Counted from the first letter of the stretch, positions 7,817 to 16,319 are shown. The stretch: 17,799 nt of DNA from Coriobacteriia bacterium (GCA_029858605.1 JAOUET010000017.1:1-17799), one strand, 5' to 3'. Made by a program: numbers and translations. Notes: generated by a model not told the origin, from the sequence alone.

Positions 7817-10800
7817 TTACAGCCGTGATGGAAGAATAGGTCGATTGAAGCGGACCAGCAACTCGTTTGCCGACGTGGCGAGGGCCCACTCGCGGAATTC
7901 GGCGAACTCCTCGATCTCCTGCAGGCCCTCCGCGTACCGAACCGACGATGCGAGATCCACCTTCTCCTCGGGCCTGGGTAGAAGGCGCAGACGCCTGTAG
8001 GGACCGTGTCCTTCCCCTTCCAGGAACCCCAGTTCCCTGAACACGCCTATTCCGGACGACACGCCGCGCTCGTTCAGCCTCGCGGTGGTGCGCACGTCTC
8101 CTACGCGATCCGCAAGCTCGGCGTTCGTGATCTCGAACCAGCCGGTTTCGTCCGTCTGCACCCCACAAAGAACCGTGTACAGAGCCGCCAGATCGTCTCT
8201 GTCCGGTGCCACGCTCGACAGCACGATGTCGTTGACCTGGCCGTCATTGGGACCGAAGAGGACATGCACGCTTGCCGAGGCACCATCTCGACCCGCTCTT
8301 CCGCACATCTGGTTGAACTCGATGTCGTTGAACGGCAGATGGTATAGCACCACGTTGCGTATGTCGGGTATGTTCACGCCTTCTCCGAACGCGCTCGTCG
8401 CGACGATCACCACGACCTCCCCGGAGCGGAAGGCGCGTTCAACCGCGTGACGCGCCGAACGCGAGAGCCCTCCGTTGTAGAAGGCCACACGATACGCAAT
8501 CTCCGGAGCGCGCTTGCGTAGCATGCGCGCGAGACGAACCGTCTGCTCCCTCGAGTTCACGTAGACGATCGTCTTCTCGCCCTTTGCCGCGAGCGCCGCG
8601 ATGTAGTCGTCCTTCTTCGCATGACACCGGCTGTCCTTGACTGCGAGGTTGTCCCGAGTCGTGGGGTCGATGACGACCGTCTCGATGCCGAGTGTCTCCC
8701 GAATCGTTGCGGCAACCTCCTCTCCCGCCGTCGCGGTAACGGCTAGCACAGTTGGATTGCCGAGGAGCTGAAGGGCCTCGCCAAGACGACCGTAGGCGGG
8801 GCGATGTCCCGCGCGCGAGGACGCCACATGGTGCGCTTCGTCCACGACCGCGAATCCCACCCTGCCCGTCGCCGCGAATCTTGACCCGTGGTGATCGAGG
8901 AACTCGGGTGTGGTCAGGACGACGTCTACCCCTCCGCCTTCAAGACCGGCGAAGATCTCGTCTCGGGCTCCCGGTGCCGATTCACCGGTGAGCACCGCAA
9001 CACTCAGGCCGAGGGATCCCAACCTTTCCTCCAGGTAGTAGGCCTGATCCGACACCAGTGCGCGCAAGGGGTAGACGAAGACCGACGCCCTCCCCTCCTT
9101 CAGCGCGACACGCGCCGCATGCAGGTGAAAGATGAGCGACTTGCCACGACCCGTCGCCATCACGGCGAGGCAATCCCTTCCGGCTGCGAGCGCCGCTAGT
9201 GCCTCTTCTTGGGCCGGATGGAGCGGCCGATCCCCTATGAGCTCGCGACCGAGAGCTTCGTCCAACTCCGTCGGCGCGAGCTCCGCCAGCTCCGCACGGC
9301 GGGCCGCACGCAGATCCTCTACGTCCTCGCCCTCGGCGGCGGAACGACGCGTGACCAGCACGTTGACCCCGTAGCTTCGGCCCGCCTCGCCCCCCGTGAC
9401 ATCCGTGACCTCCACGTCGTACTCGACGCCCGCGTCCGCGACACGCGCAAGTACCCCTGCGAGACGACGGTTCAAGAAGCCGACCTGGTCGCCGCGAGGA
9501 TCGAACAGTGCAATGGCGTTCGCGTCGTGAGGGTTGTCGGGCTGCCGCACGAGACGAAGCGGCGTGCCCGCATCGAGCCGCCGGACGACATCCTGCCGAC
9601 CCTCGAACGTCACGCCCGCCAGCTTCGTGTGAAAGGATTCGGCATCCTCGATGCCCCCGTACTCCTCCCGGGCGATGATCTCTTCTGCGTGTTCGAAGAG
9701 ATCCTCCACCAATTCGAATGCACCGGGCCTCTCACCCGTTTCGTGCGCGTGCACGTCTCGCACCCGCAGCTGGACCCGGGTGCGGCCCCGCCATTCGTCG
9801 ACGCTGATCTCATAGGCGAGGTCGACAGCCGCGTCGTGCGCGGCGAGTCTCTCGATGTCGGGGCAGCGGAACATGATCGCCTTCACGGACGCCGCACCAT
9901 CGTAGGCAGTGAAGCGCAGGTGATTCGCGCTTCGGCCAACGCGCTGGCGCGAGTTCATGAACACACCCTCCGAGAGAAACACGGGGCGAGGGTTCCCGCA
10001 GCCGAACGGCTCCAGCAAGTCCATTTCCGCGGCCAGCTCGATGCTCGCATCGTCCAGATCGAGAACGGCGTCGAGCACCATCTCGGTCTCGAACTGGCCG
10101 GCAGGCAACTGGGCCAGGTACTCCAGGATGCTCTCCTTGAACCGCGGAAGGTCGTCGGCGGGAAGCGCAAGGCCGACTGCGGCCTGATGTCCGCCAAATC
10201 TCGTCAGCACGTCGGCGCACGCGCCCAGCGCCGCGAACACGTCCACGTCTCCCGACGTACGACCCGAGCCGCGGGCCTCTCCGTCCTCGATGCTGAAGAG
10301 AAACACCGGAACCGCAAACTCCTTCACGAGGCGGGAGGCCACGATGCCCTTCACGCCTTCGTGCCACCCTTCGCCTGCAAGAACGAGCGCCCGGTCTCCC
10401 GGGCGAAACTCGCGATCCGCTGTCGCGGTCGCATTCTTGGTAAGCTCCCGCTCCACCTCCTGGCGCACCCTGTTGTACTCATCCAGAGCGCGAGCGAGCT
10501 CCTCCGCTTCACCGGGATCGTCCGTGAGCAGAAGTCGGAGAGACGCCTCTGGATCCGCCATGCGCCCCGCAGCGTTGAACCGGGGAGCCATCCCGAACGC
10601 GATCGATTCGGCGGACAGCGTGTCGAGCGAGATTCCCGCCTCGGCTGCCAGGCTCGCAATCGAGACCCTCGGCGACGTCCGCATGCGGCTGAGGCCGTGC
10701 GCGACCAAAGCACGATTCTCGCCGACCAGCGGGACGATGTCGGCGACGGTGCCGAGAGCGGCGATGTCTGTGAGCTCCTCCCAGACATCCGGGCAGCCCA

Positions 10801-11458
10801 AGAGTCTCCCCACCGCATCGACAAGCTTGAGAGCCACACCTGCCCCGGCAAGATCGCGCGAGGGACTGCCGTCCCCGAGCTTCGGGTCGGCGACCGGCAC
10901 CCCTCGGGGCACGCCCGCAGCCGGCTCGTGGTGATCGGTGACTACGACGTCGATGCCCCGCTCGCGGAGCACGCCCACCTCTTCGGCCGAGGAGATACCG
11001 CAATCCACTGTGATGATCAGGTCGGGCTTCTCTCGACTGAGTCTGTCGACCGCCGAGACCGACAGGCCGTAGCCGTCGCGAAAACGGTTCGGCACGACAG
11101 CATCCACGTCGGCTCCACACTTCGCAAGCCCGCGGGCGGCGACGGCTGCTGCGGACACACCGTCGAGATCGAAGTCGCCGAACACAAGGATGCGCTCGCT
11201 ATTTCGCACCGCGAGCGCGACGCGCTCGGCGGATTCGGCCATTCCGGCAACGAGGCCGGGGTCGGCCCAGTCGCGGGCGAGATCCGGTGTCAAGAAGCGA
11301 CGTGCAGCATCGGCGTCGGTGATGCCCCGGCGCACGAGAATGCGAGCGACCACGCGCGAGACTCCGGCCGCAGCCTCGAGGTGCGCCACCGCACCCTCGG
11401 CAACCGGAGCCAACCGCCAGGCCGTCGGTCCTCGCGCATGTCCTGCGTCTGTGCTCAT
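7817..11458 (-). CDS. recJ: RecJ single-strand exonuclease fused to a HIRAN domain and a RecQ-like helicase
   Basis: One uninterrupted frame of 1213 codons from ATG 11458; an in-frame TTG at 11479 would add 7 residues but has no ribosome-binding site. Residues ~15-575 are a whole RecJ, the 5'-3' single-strand exonuclease: FGDFDLDG 93-100, TVDCG 150-154, VTDHH 173-177, RFNAAGRM 293-300, the DHHA1 domain with WHEGVKGIVASRL 365-377 and RFGGHQAAVG 420-429, then an OB-like domain. Residues ~608-703 match HIRAN (QPDNPHDANAIAL, then VGFLN), a DNA-end-binding domain. Residues ~737-1095 are a superfamily 2 helicase closest to RecQ: Walker A ATGRGKS 768-774, DEAH 873-876, VTATA 907-911, and motif VI QMCGRAGRDG 1050-1059. 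The tail resembles a winged helix; the RecQ zinc-binding cysteines and HRDC domain are absent. RecQ and RecJ act together in RecF-pathway resection, so the fusion makes sense as an unwinding-and-digesting machine. It lies between secF and rel, where plain recJ is usual. Confidence 0.93.
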   Translation of the reverse strand: MSTDAGHARGPTAWRLAPVAEGAVAHLEAAAGVSRVVARILVRRGITDADAARRFLTPDLARDWADPGLVAGMAESAERVALAVRNSERILVFGDFDLDGVSAAAVAARGLAKCGADVDAVVPNRFRDGYGLSVSAVDRLSREKPDLIITVDCGISSAEEVGVLRERGIDVVVTDHHEPAAGVPRGVPVADPKLGDGSPSRDLAGAGVALKLVDAVGRLLGCPDVWEELTDIAALGTVADIVPLVGENRALVAHGLSRMRTSPRVSIASLAAEAGISLDTLSAESIAFGMAPRFNAAGRMADPEASLRLLLTDDPGEAEELARALDEYNRVRQEVERELTKNATATADREFRPGDRALVLAGEGWHEGVKGIVASRLVKEFAVPVFLFSIEDGEARGSGRTSGDVDVFAALGACADVLTRFGGHQAAVGLALPADDLPRFKESILEYLAQLPAGQFETEMVLDAVLDLDDASIELAAEMDLLEPFGCGNPRPVFLSEGVFMNSRQRVGRSANHLRFTAYDGAASVKAIMFRCPDIERLAAHDAAVDLAYEISVDEWRGRTRVQLRVRDVHAHETGERPGAFELVEDLFEHAEEIIAREEYGGIEDAESFHTKLAGVTFEGRQDVVRRLDAGTPLRLVRQPDNPHDANAIALFDPRGDQVGFLNRRLAGVLARVADAGVEYDVEVTDVTGGEAGRSYGVNVLVTRRSAAEGEDVEDLRAARRAELAELAPTELDEALGRELIGDRPLHPAQEEALAALAAGRDCLAVMATGRGKSLIFHLHAARVALKEGRASVFVYPLRALVSDQAYYLEERLGSLGLSVAVLTGESAPGARDEIFAGLEGGGVDVVLTTPEFLDHHGSRFAATGRVGFAVVDEAHHVASSRAGHRPAYGRLGEALQLLGNPTVLAVTATAGEEVAATIRETLGIETVVIDPTTRDNLAVKDSRCHAKKDDYIAALAAKGEKTIVYVNSREQTVRLARMLRKRAPEIAYRVAFYNGGLSRSARHAVERAFRSGEVVVIVATSAFGEGVNIPDIRNVVLYHLPFNDIEFNQMCGRAGRDGASASVHVLFGPNDGQVNDIVLSSVAPDRDDLAALYTVLCGVQTDETGWFEITNAELADRVGDVRTTARLNERGVSSGIGVFRELGFLEGEGHGPYRRLRLLPRPEEKVDLASSVRYAEGLQEIEEFAEFREWALATSANELLVRFNRPILPSRL

Positions 11459-11480
11459 CGCTCTATCGGATCCTAGCAAG

Positions 11481-11512
11481 GAGGGCCGACACGCGATCCG
11501 GTGCCGGCCCTC
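11481..11512 (-). terminator. Hairpin between secF and recJ
   Basis: GAGGGCCG (11481-11488) and CGGCCCTC (11505-11512) are perfect inverted repeats; with one internal mismatch the stem extends by three more pairs. It lies 26 bases after the secF stop codon, in the only non-coding gap between the sec genes and recJ. No T-run follows on the reverse strand, so it may be a partial terminator, an RNA stability element or an attenuator, not a full stop. Confidence 0.5.
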
Positions 11513-11538
11513 GAATACGACAAGTGGTCAGCAACTGC

Positions 11539-12453
11539 CTACGAAGCCTTGGGCTGCTGCTCGTACTTCTTCTTGAGAGCCCTGAACTTCGGCTCCCGTT
11601 CCTTCCATATCGCATAGATCGGGGAGGCGACTCCAACTGAGGAGTACGCGCCCGATATGAGGCCGACGACGAGCGCGAACGCGAAGTCGTTGAGCGTCGT
11701 GCCGCCGAAGAAGAGCAGCATAAGCGGCGGGATCAGCGAAGTCACCGACGTGTTGATCGAACGAACGATCACCTGGTTGATGGAATCGTTCGCCATCTGC
11801 ATGAAGGTCTGCCTGACCACCCGGCGCGAGTTCTCGCGAATCCTGTGGAACACGACGATCGTGTCGTAGAGCGAATAGCCCATGATCGTCAGCAACGCCG
11901 CGATGGTGTTGGGCGTGACCTCGCGCCCCAGAAGCGCGTATACGCCCAGCACGATGACCACATCGTGTACGAGCGCGGCTACCGCCGTGAGCGACATCTT
12001 GTACTCGAACCTCAGGGCCGTGTACACGAGAATCGCGAGCAAGGACAGCGCGAGCGCCATCAGGGCACGGTTGGTGATGTTCGCGCCCCAACCCGGGCCG
12101 ATCGTGGTGACCTCGCCGGCGTTCGAAGGCAGACCCAGTTCGGCGACCACAGACGCGTACGCATCGTTGGCGACGTCGGGATCGGATTCCGTCGTTCGCA
12201 CGAGGAATCCGTTCTCTGTCGATTGGATATTCGCGCTCTCGACGCCGGCGTTCTGGAACGCCTCGCGCATGTCCTCGATCTGAACGTTCTCCACCTTGGT
12301 GAACGTGATCGCCGTGCCACCCTGGAACTCAATGCCGAAGGTCAGTCCCTGCACGCCGAGCACAGCGATGCTCAGAAGCATGAGCGCTGCCGAGAATCCG
12401 AGGAACCACATCCGATACCCGAGGAAGTCGATGTACGGTCTACGCATCCTCAT
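11539..12453 (-). CDS. secF: Protein translocase subunit SecF
   Basis: 304 residues, normal for SecF. With SecD it uses the proton-motive force to help SecYEG complete protein export. It has a first membrane helix at ~15-36, the SecF signature GIEFQGG at 40-46, an external loop to about 125, and then five more helices. The second half carries the hallmark motifs LVHDVVIVLG (161-170), GYSLYDTIVVFHRIREN (192-208) and NDSINQVIVRSINTS (222-236). Its ATG at 12453 overlaps the secD stop by 14 bases. A second ATG at 12447 (8-base overlap) lies at a better distance, about 8 bases, from the GGGGGG stretch and could be the true start. Confidence 0.97.
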   Translation of the reverse strand: MRMRRPYIDFLGYRMWFLGFSAALMLLSIAVLGVQGLTFGIEFQGGTAITFTKVENVQIEDMREAFQNAGVESANIQSTENGFLVRTTESDPDVANDAYASVVAELGLPSNAGEVTTIGPGWGANITNRALMALALSLLAILVYTALRFEYKMSLTAVAALVHDVVIVLGVYALLGREVTPNTIAALLTIMGYSLYDTIVVFHRIRENSRRVVRQTFMQMANDSINQVIVRSINTSVTSLIPPLMLLFFGGTTLNDFAFALVVGLISGAYSSVGVASPIYAIWKEREPKFRALKKKYEQQPKAS

Positions 12454-14047
12454 CGCCCCCCTTCATGCCGAAGAGGACCGGCACTCTGGCAACGACCGAT
12501 TCGGCAAGCAGGATCACCATGGTTCGGGTGAAGAGGAATGCGACAGTCAGATCGATGGTGATGCCTATCATCAGCGTGAGCGCGAAGCCCCTCACTGGGC
12601 CGATCGCAACGGTGTAGAGAACGAGTGCGGAAACGAACGTGACGAGGTCCGCATCCAGACTTGTGAGAATCGCGTGCTTGGTTCCCGACTTCGCCGCCGA
12701 GCGGAATGTCTTGCCCATCCGCACTTCTTCCTTGAAGCGCTCGAAGATCAGAATCGACGAGTCCGCCGCTAGGCCGATCGTCAGCACGATACCGGCGATT
12801 CCCGCCAGCGACAGCGCGAACAGGCCGAAGGTCGAAAGCAGGGCGAGCACGCCGAGGAACAGTGATGCGAAGATGAGCAGACTGAGCCAACTCACCACAC
12901 CGAGGCCGCGATACATCAGCGCCATGTACATGGCGACTATGATGAGCCCATACAACGCCGCGAGCACGCCTGCATTCAGCGAGTCTTGGCCGAGCGTAGG
13001 GCCGACGACCTGCGACTGCTGCATCTCCAGCGTGACGGGGAGGGCACCGGTCTCGAGGACGGTCTTGAGACGTTTGGCCTCCTCGCCAGTGAAGTTGCCC
13101 GTGATGCGTGTTTGTCCGCCGCTGATACGCTCCTGGACGACCGGAGCGGACTGGACCTGTCCGTCGAGCACGATCGCTATGGGCCGACCAACACGTGCTC
13201 CGGTTATCTCAGCCCACTTTGCGGACCCTTCGGCGTTGAAGATCACGTTGACCTCGAAAGCGCTTGGATTCTCTTCGGAGACGGTGATGTTGGCGTCGGT
13301 GATGACCTCACCGGTCAGGAGCACCGGACCCAATGTGACGTTGCCGGTCTCGTCCTGGCTCACGACGTCGCGGATTTCGAGCTGGCCTGTCTGCCCGAGG
13401 GTGTCCAAGGCCTCCTGGGGATCCTTGATGCCGGGCAGCTCCACGAGCAGAGAGTCGCTTCCTTGTCTCTGCACGTTGACCTCGGATGCACCGAGCCTGT
13501 CTATGCGGTTGCGCACGATCAACTCGGCCCTGTCCATGACATCGGCGGTCACCGCAGTTTGCGACGACTCCTCGGCAGTGAGAATGACCTGCAGCCCGCC
13601 CTGGATATCGAGACCGAGCGAGATGCTCGTCCTTCCGAGACGGAACTGCGCATCGGAACCACCCATTCGGAGACGATCGGCATCGACGAGTCGCGTGCTT
13701 TCGACCGACACGCCGTTGACGTCGAGAGCGGCGGTGGTCTCTTCGCTGGGTCGGACAACCCAGTCCGATGCTCCCTCGCGACCATCGTCGCCCGGCGATC
13801 GCTCAAGCACGGCACTCATCGCCACGGCTTCGGTGCTCGGAACGCTGACGTCACCAGACGGGCCGATGTAGACCGGGTCATTTGCCAGCTCGTAGGTCTC
13901 TTGCACGGCCTGCCCCGGATTCTCGGGATCCGGCACGCTGTATATGAGCCGGTCCGGTCCCCGCCACGGCAGCAGCAGCCACCACGCGATCGCAACCAGA
14001 ACGGCTACGAGCACGAGCGACAGCATGTTGCGCTGCTTGGGATCCAT
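12440..14047 (-). CDS. secD: Protein translocase subunit SecD
   Basis: 535 residues. Membrane helix 1 is at ~8-27, the SecD signature GLDIQGG at 145-151, a large external P1 region runs to ~350, and five helices lie between ~358 and 520. The fourth-helix motif is AADSSILIFERFKEE (427-441) in place of the common VDANVLIFERIREE. P1 motifs such as RNRIDRLGASE (179-189) and ELPGI (203-207) are intact. Residues ~30-140, between helix 1 and GLDIQGG, are an acidic, low-similarity stretch absent from the short Thermus-type SecDF but similar in length to the head region of E. coli SecD. SecD partners with SecF, encoded by the overlapping next gene, and with YajC, encoded just upstream. Confidence 0.97.
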   Translation of the reverse strand: MDPKQRNMLSLVLVAVLVAIAWWLLLPWRGPDRLIYSVPDPENPGQAVQETYELANDPVYIGPSGDVSVPSTEAVAMSAVLERSPGDDGREGASDWVVRPSEETTAALDVNGVSVESTRLVDADRLRMGGSDAQFRLGRTSISLGLDIQGGLQVILTAEESSQTAVTADVMDRAELIVRNRIDRLGASEVNVQRQGSDSLLVELPGIKDPQEALDTLGQTGQLEIRDVVSQDETGNVTLGPVLLTGEVITDANITVSEENPSAFEVNVIFNAEGSAKWAEITGARVGRPIAIVLDGQVQSAPVVQERISGGQTRITGNFTGEEAKRLKTVLETGALPVTLEMQQSQVVGPTLGQDSLNAGVLAALYGLIIVAMYMALMYRGLGVVSWLSLLIFASLFLGVLALLSTFGLFALSLAGIAGIVLTIGLAADSSILIFERFKEEVRMGKTFRSAAKSGTKHAILTSLDADLVTFVSALVLYTVAIGPVRGFALTLMIGITIDLTVAFLFTRTMVILLAESVVARVPVLFGMKGGDEDA

Positions 14048-14091
14048 TCTCGAGTCTGCCTGCCTTCCCTATCAGTACGTAGGTGCTATTC

Positions 14092-14769
14092 CTAGAGGAG
14101 CCGGGTGCCGTTGATGACGAGCGCAAAGCGCGCCTCGAGTGCGGCCGCGGCCCGACGACACATCTGCATCCGGGACAGGAATATCTCGAAGTACTCCATC
14201 ACCTGGCTGACTTCCGTGTCGATATCGATCTCCAAGGCCAACTCACGCGTGTCCGCGTCGACCCTAAGGAAGCTGCGCTTTGAGGCGTAGTTCACTCGGT
14301 CGTGAATGTCGAAAGCCGTCGGGTCCGGGTTCCGAACGCGCGTGTGATGCACATCCGACTTGTCGGCCATGATGGCAGCAGCTGCGACTGAGGTAGCCGG
14401 ATCGCCGAACTCCTCCTCGTGGTTGCCGATCGCGTTGATTATCAGCGCGACTTCCCGAGGCAGCATGCCAAGACGGTATAGGGCGTCCTTTGCCAGCACA
14501 GCACCGGCGATTCCGTGATCGACGCGGCCAACGCTGTTTCCGATGTCGTGAAGGAAGCCGGCTATCGACGCCAGCTCAGCTTCGCGGTCCAGGTAGCCGA
14601 GGCGCGTCAAGATGTTGCCGGCGATATGCGCTGTCAGATTGGCGTGCCGAAGACCGTGCTCGGTGTACCCTATGGCACCCAGGTACTCCTCGCTCATCGC
14701 CATGTAGGCGAGAAGCTCATCGTCGCCCTGTATCTCGTCGAGCGAGACCTCGCGATGTTGCTCAGGCAT
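14092..14769 (-). CDS. HD-domain phosphohydrolase-like protein of the sec operon
   Basis: 225 residues from ATG 14769. This start is chosen because GAGG lies 6 bases upstream and the ATG overlaps the yajC stop by 8 bases; longer starts would run into yajC. The HD metal-binding set is present: H42 in HGLRHAN, H74-D75 in FLHDIGN, H85-G86 in DHG, and H116 in GNHEEEF. HDIG-type proteins cleave phosphate esters, often of nucleotides or cyclic nucleotides; the substrate here is unknown. Two later stretches, IMADKSDVHHTR and a repeated-acidic LEIDIDTEVSQVMEYF region, form a C-terminal part I cannot assign. I recall a similar HD gene between yajC and secD in Clostridia and Coriobacteriia, so the place is conserved though the role is not defined. 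Confidence 0.85.
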   Translation of the reverse strand: MPEQHREVSLDEIQGDDELLAYMAMSEEYLGAIGYTEHGLRHANLTAHIAGNILTRLGYLDREAELASIAGFLHDIGNSVGRVDHGIAGAVLAKDALYRLGMLPREVALIINAIGNHEEEFGDPATSVAAAAIMADKSDVHHTRVRNPDPTAFDIHDRVNYASKRSFLRVDADTRELALEIDIDTEVSQVMEYFEIFLSRMQMCRRAAAALEARFALVINGTRLL

Positions 14770-15058
14770 CGCCGACCTCGTCCTCGACGAGCTTGGCAAC
14801 TGCGGCCTTCTCGAGTTCGACAACCGTCCCCGAGGTCAGCTCGATGTCGACGGTCTCGTCGCCTACTCGGCGAAGCGTCCCGTAGAAGCCACCTGCGGTC
14901 ATGACTCGCTTTCCCACAGCAAGCCTCTCCATCAACTCGCGAGCCTTCTTCGAGCGTTGCTGGTTCGGTCGGATGATCAGCACGTACATGCCCGCGACGA
15001 GCACGAGAAGGAAGATGATCGTATTCAGATTGCTGCCACTCTCCACGGCAACCTCCAT
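14762..15058 (-). CDS. yajC: Preprotein translocase subunit YajC
   Basis: 98 residues from ATG 15058, chosen because GGAG sits 6 bases upstream and the length fits the family; upstream in-frame starts would add an unusual hydrophilic extension. It is a single-helix membrane protein (residues ~11-28, ending in the family motif IIRPNQQRSKK at 28-38) with a small cytoplasmic domain (GKRVMTAGGFYGTLRRVGDE, about 49-68), where G-x-x-V-x-T-x-G-G is typical. YajC joins SecDF at the translocon. The next gene starts inside its last codons. Confidence 0.95.
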   Translation of the reverse strand: MEVAVESGSNLNTIIFLLVLVAGMYVLIIRPNQQRSKKARELMERLAVGKRVMTAGGFYGTLRRVGDETVDIELTSGTVVELEKAAVAKLVEDEVGDA

Positions 15059-15113
15059 AGCCGGCTCCATTGCGTTCGAGCGAACCCGCAAGCTCCCCGA
15101 ACCACAGCCCAGT

Positions 15114-15122
15114 ATCATACCA
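15114..15122 (-). promoter_or_regulatory. Candidate extended -10 promoter for yajC and the sec genes
   Basis: The reverse strand reads TGG-TATGAT, an extended -10 with 5 of 6 matches to TATAAT, in the 139-base gap between tgt and yajC. It implies a start near 15107 and a ~49-base leader. There is no good -35 at 17 bases, which extended -10 promoters tolerate. The rest of the gap (15059-15197) shows no other feature to me. Confidence 0.45.
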
Positions 15123-15197
15123 TCGGGCGCGACACGCACGCCCCTGATGTCATGGTGCGCACCGTCCAGTCGGCGGGGCCGAGGTTGCTGAACGGAC

Positions 15198-16319
15198 CTA
15201 ATAGTCGACCGCTGCAGGCGAGTTCATCCACTCGCCGAGGAATCCCGCGTAGTCTCCTGCCTTGATCGCTTCCCGCGCTCGCCCCACGACGTTCGCGAGG
15301 AAAGACAGATTGTGTAGCGAAAGAAGGGTAGCTCCGAGCATCTCCTTCATCGACACCAGGTGACGCAGGTAGGCCCTCGTGTACGAGGCGCACACCGCAC
15401 AAGAGCATCCGGGGTCCAGGGGTCCTTCGTCGCGCGCATATCGGGCGTTTCGAAGGTTCATTCTCCCCTGAGACGAGAAGGCCGTGCCCAACCTGGCCGT
15501 TCGGGTAGGCAGAACGCTGTCTAACATGTCGATCCCAAGCGCTATCGCCGCCAGGATGGTGGTCGGATTGCCGACGCCCATGAGATAGCGCGGCGCTTCC
15601 CTCGGCAATGCGGAGCACACCGGTGCAAGAGATTCCAGCATCAAGTCGTGCGGCTCGCCCACCGAGTACCCGCCGATACCGTATCCGGGAAAGCCGATCG
15701 CCGCCGTTCTCTCGACGCTCTCTGCGCGCAGCGAATCGTACAGACCGCCTTGCACTATGCCGAAGAGGGCTTGGTCTTCCCTCGTGTGCGCGGCCTTGCA
15801 GCGGGCCGCCCAGTCGGCAGAACGACGTACCGCCTCGGCAACGGTTCTCTCGTCGGACGGATAGGGCGGGCAGACGTCGAGGGCCATCACGATGTCCGCA
15901 CCCAGATCCTGCTGCACGAGCATGTTCTCCTCTGGAGTCCATTCGTGCCATCGGCCGTCGACGATGGAGCGAAAGCGGACTCCGTCGTCGTCCAGGGACA
16001 GCGTGTCCGCCAGCGAGAAGATCTGAAAACCGCCCGAGTCCGTCAGTACTGCCTTGTCCCAGCCCATGAAGCCGTGGAGTCCGCCGACGTCGCGCACCAC
16101 ACTCGTTCCCGGCCTCAGGAATAGGTGGTATGCGTTCGCAAGAACAACCTGAACGCCGATCTCCTCGAGCTGCGGGGCGGTCACGCCCTTGACCGTCCCG
16201 CGAGTGCCGACTGGCATGAAGACGGGTGTGTCTACGGGACCGTGGGGGGTGTGCAGCGTCCCGCGACGCGCGGCGGTCTCGCCGTCCACGGCATGAATCG
16301 TGAAATCGAAGGGAGGCAT
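15198..16319 (-). CDS. tgt: tRNA-guanine transglycosylase (queuine/preQ1 insertion)
   Basis: 373 residues, the family's usual length. Bacterial Tgt swaps the anticodon wobble guanine of Asp, Asn, His and Tyr tRNAs for preQ1, the first tRNA-bound step of queuosine synthesis. The catalytic acids are D94 in LTDSGGFQ and the nucleophile D267 in MLDSVLPTR. D148-x-C150 (ALDVCP), Q190 (IVQGG) and GIGGYSVGE at 214-222 form the base pocket. The zinc site is complete: C305, C307, C310 and H336. Val at 219 and the 'VGE' context are typical of bacterial enzymes. ATG 16319 has no ribosome-binding site but sits where transcription should begin, so the message may be leaderless. No queA or other queuosine gene is visible in this window. 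Confidence 0.97.
   Translation of the reverse strand: MPPFDFTIHAVDGETAARRGTLHTPHGPVDTPVFMPVGTRGTVKGVTAPQLEEIGVQVVLANAYHLFLRPGTSVVRDVGGLHGFMGWDKAVLTDSGGFQIFSLADTLSLDDDGVRFRSIVDGRWHEWTPEENMLVQQDLGADIVMALDVCPPYPSDERTVAEAVRRSADWAARCKAAHTREDQALFGIVQGGLYDSLRAESVERTAAIGFPGYGIGGYSVGEPHDLMLESLAPVCSALPREAPRYLMGVGNPTTILAAIALGIDMLDSVLPTRTARLGTAFSSQGRMNLRNARYARDEGPLDPGCSCAVCASYTRAYLRHLVSMKEMLGATLLSLHNLSFLANVVGRAREAIKAGDYAGFLGEWMNSPAAVDY

Noticed and set aside
9209..11476. A 755-codon open frame on the plus strand, antisense to recJ.
   Set aside because: It is the mirror of a GC-rich gene whose codon bias suppresses stops on the opposite strand. The opposite strand has complete RecJ/HIRAN/helicase motifs; this translation is Arg/His-rich with no recognisable domain.
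11459..11479. TTG 11479 as the recJ start.
   Set aside because: It has no ribosome-binding site, and the added 7 residues match nothing in RecJ. ATG 11458 gives a typical N-terminus, although its own ribosome-binding site is also weak.
14770..14823. A longer HD protein starting at 14823.
   Set aside because: It would lie inside yajC and lacks a ribosome-binding site, while ATG 14769 has GAGG 6 bases upstream and an operon-style 8-base overlap.
15059..15139. A longer yajC starting at 15139.
   Set aside because: The added residues are hydrophilic and unlike YajC; ATG 15058 has GGAG at the right distance and gives the usual length.
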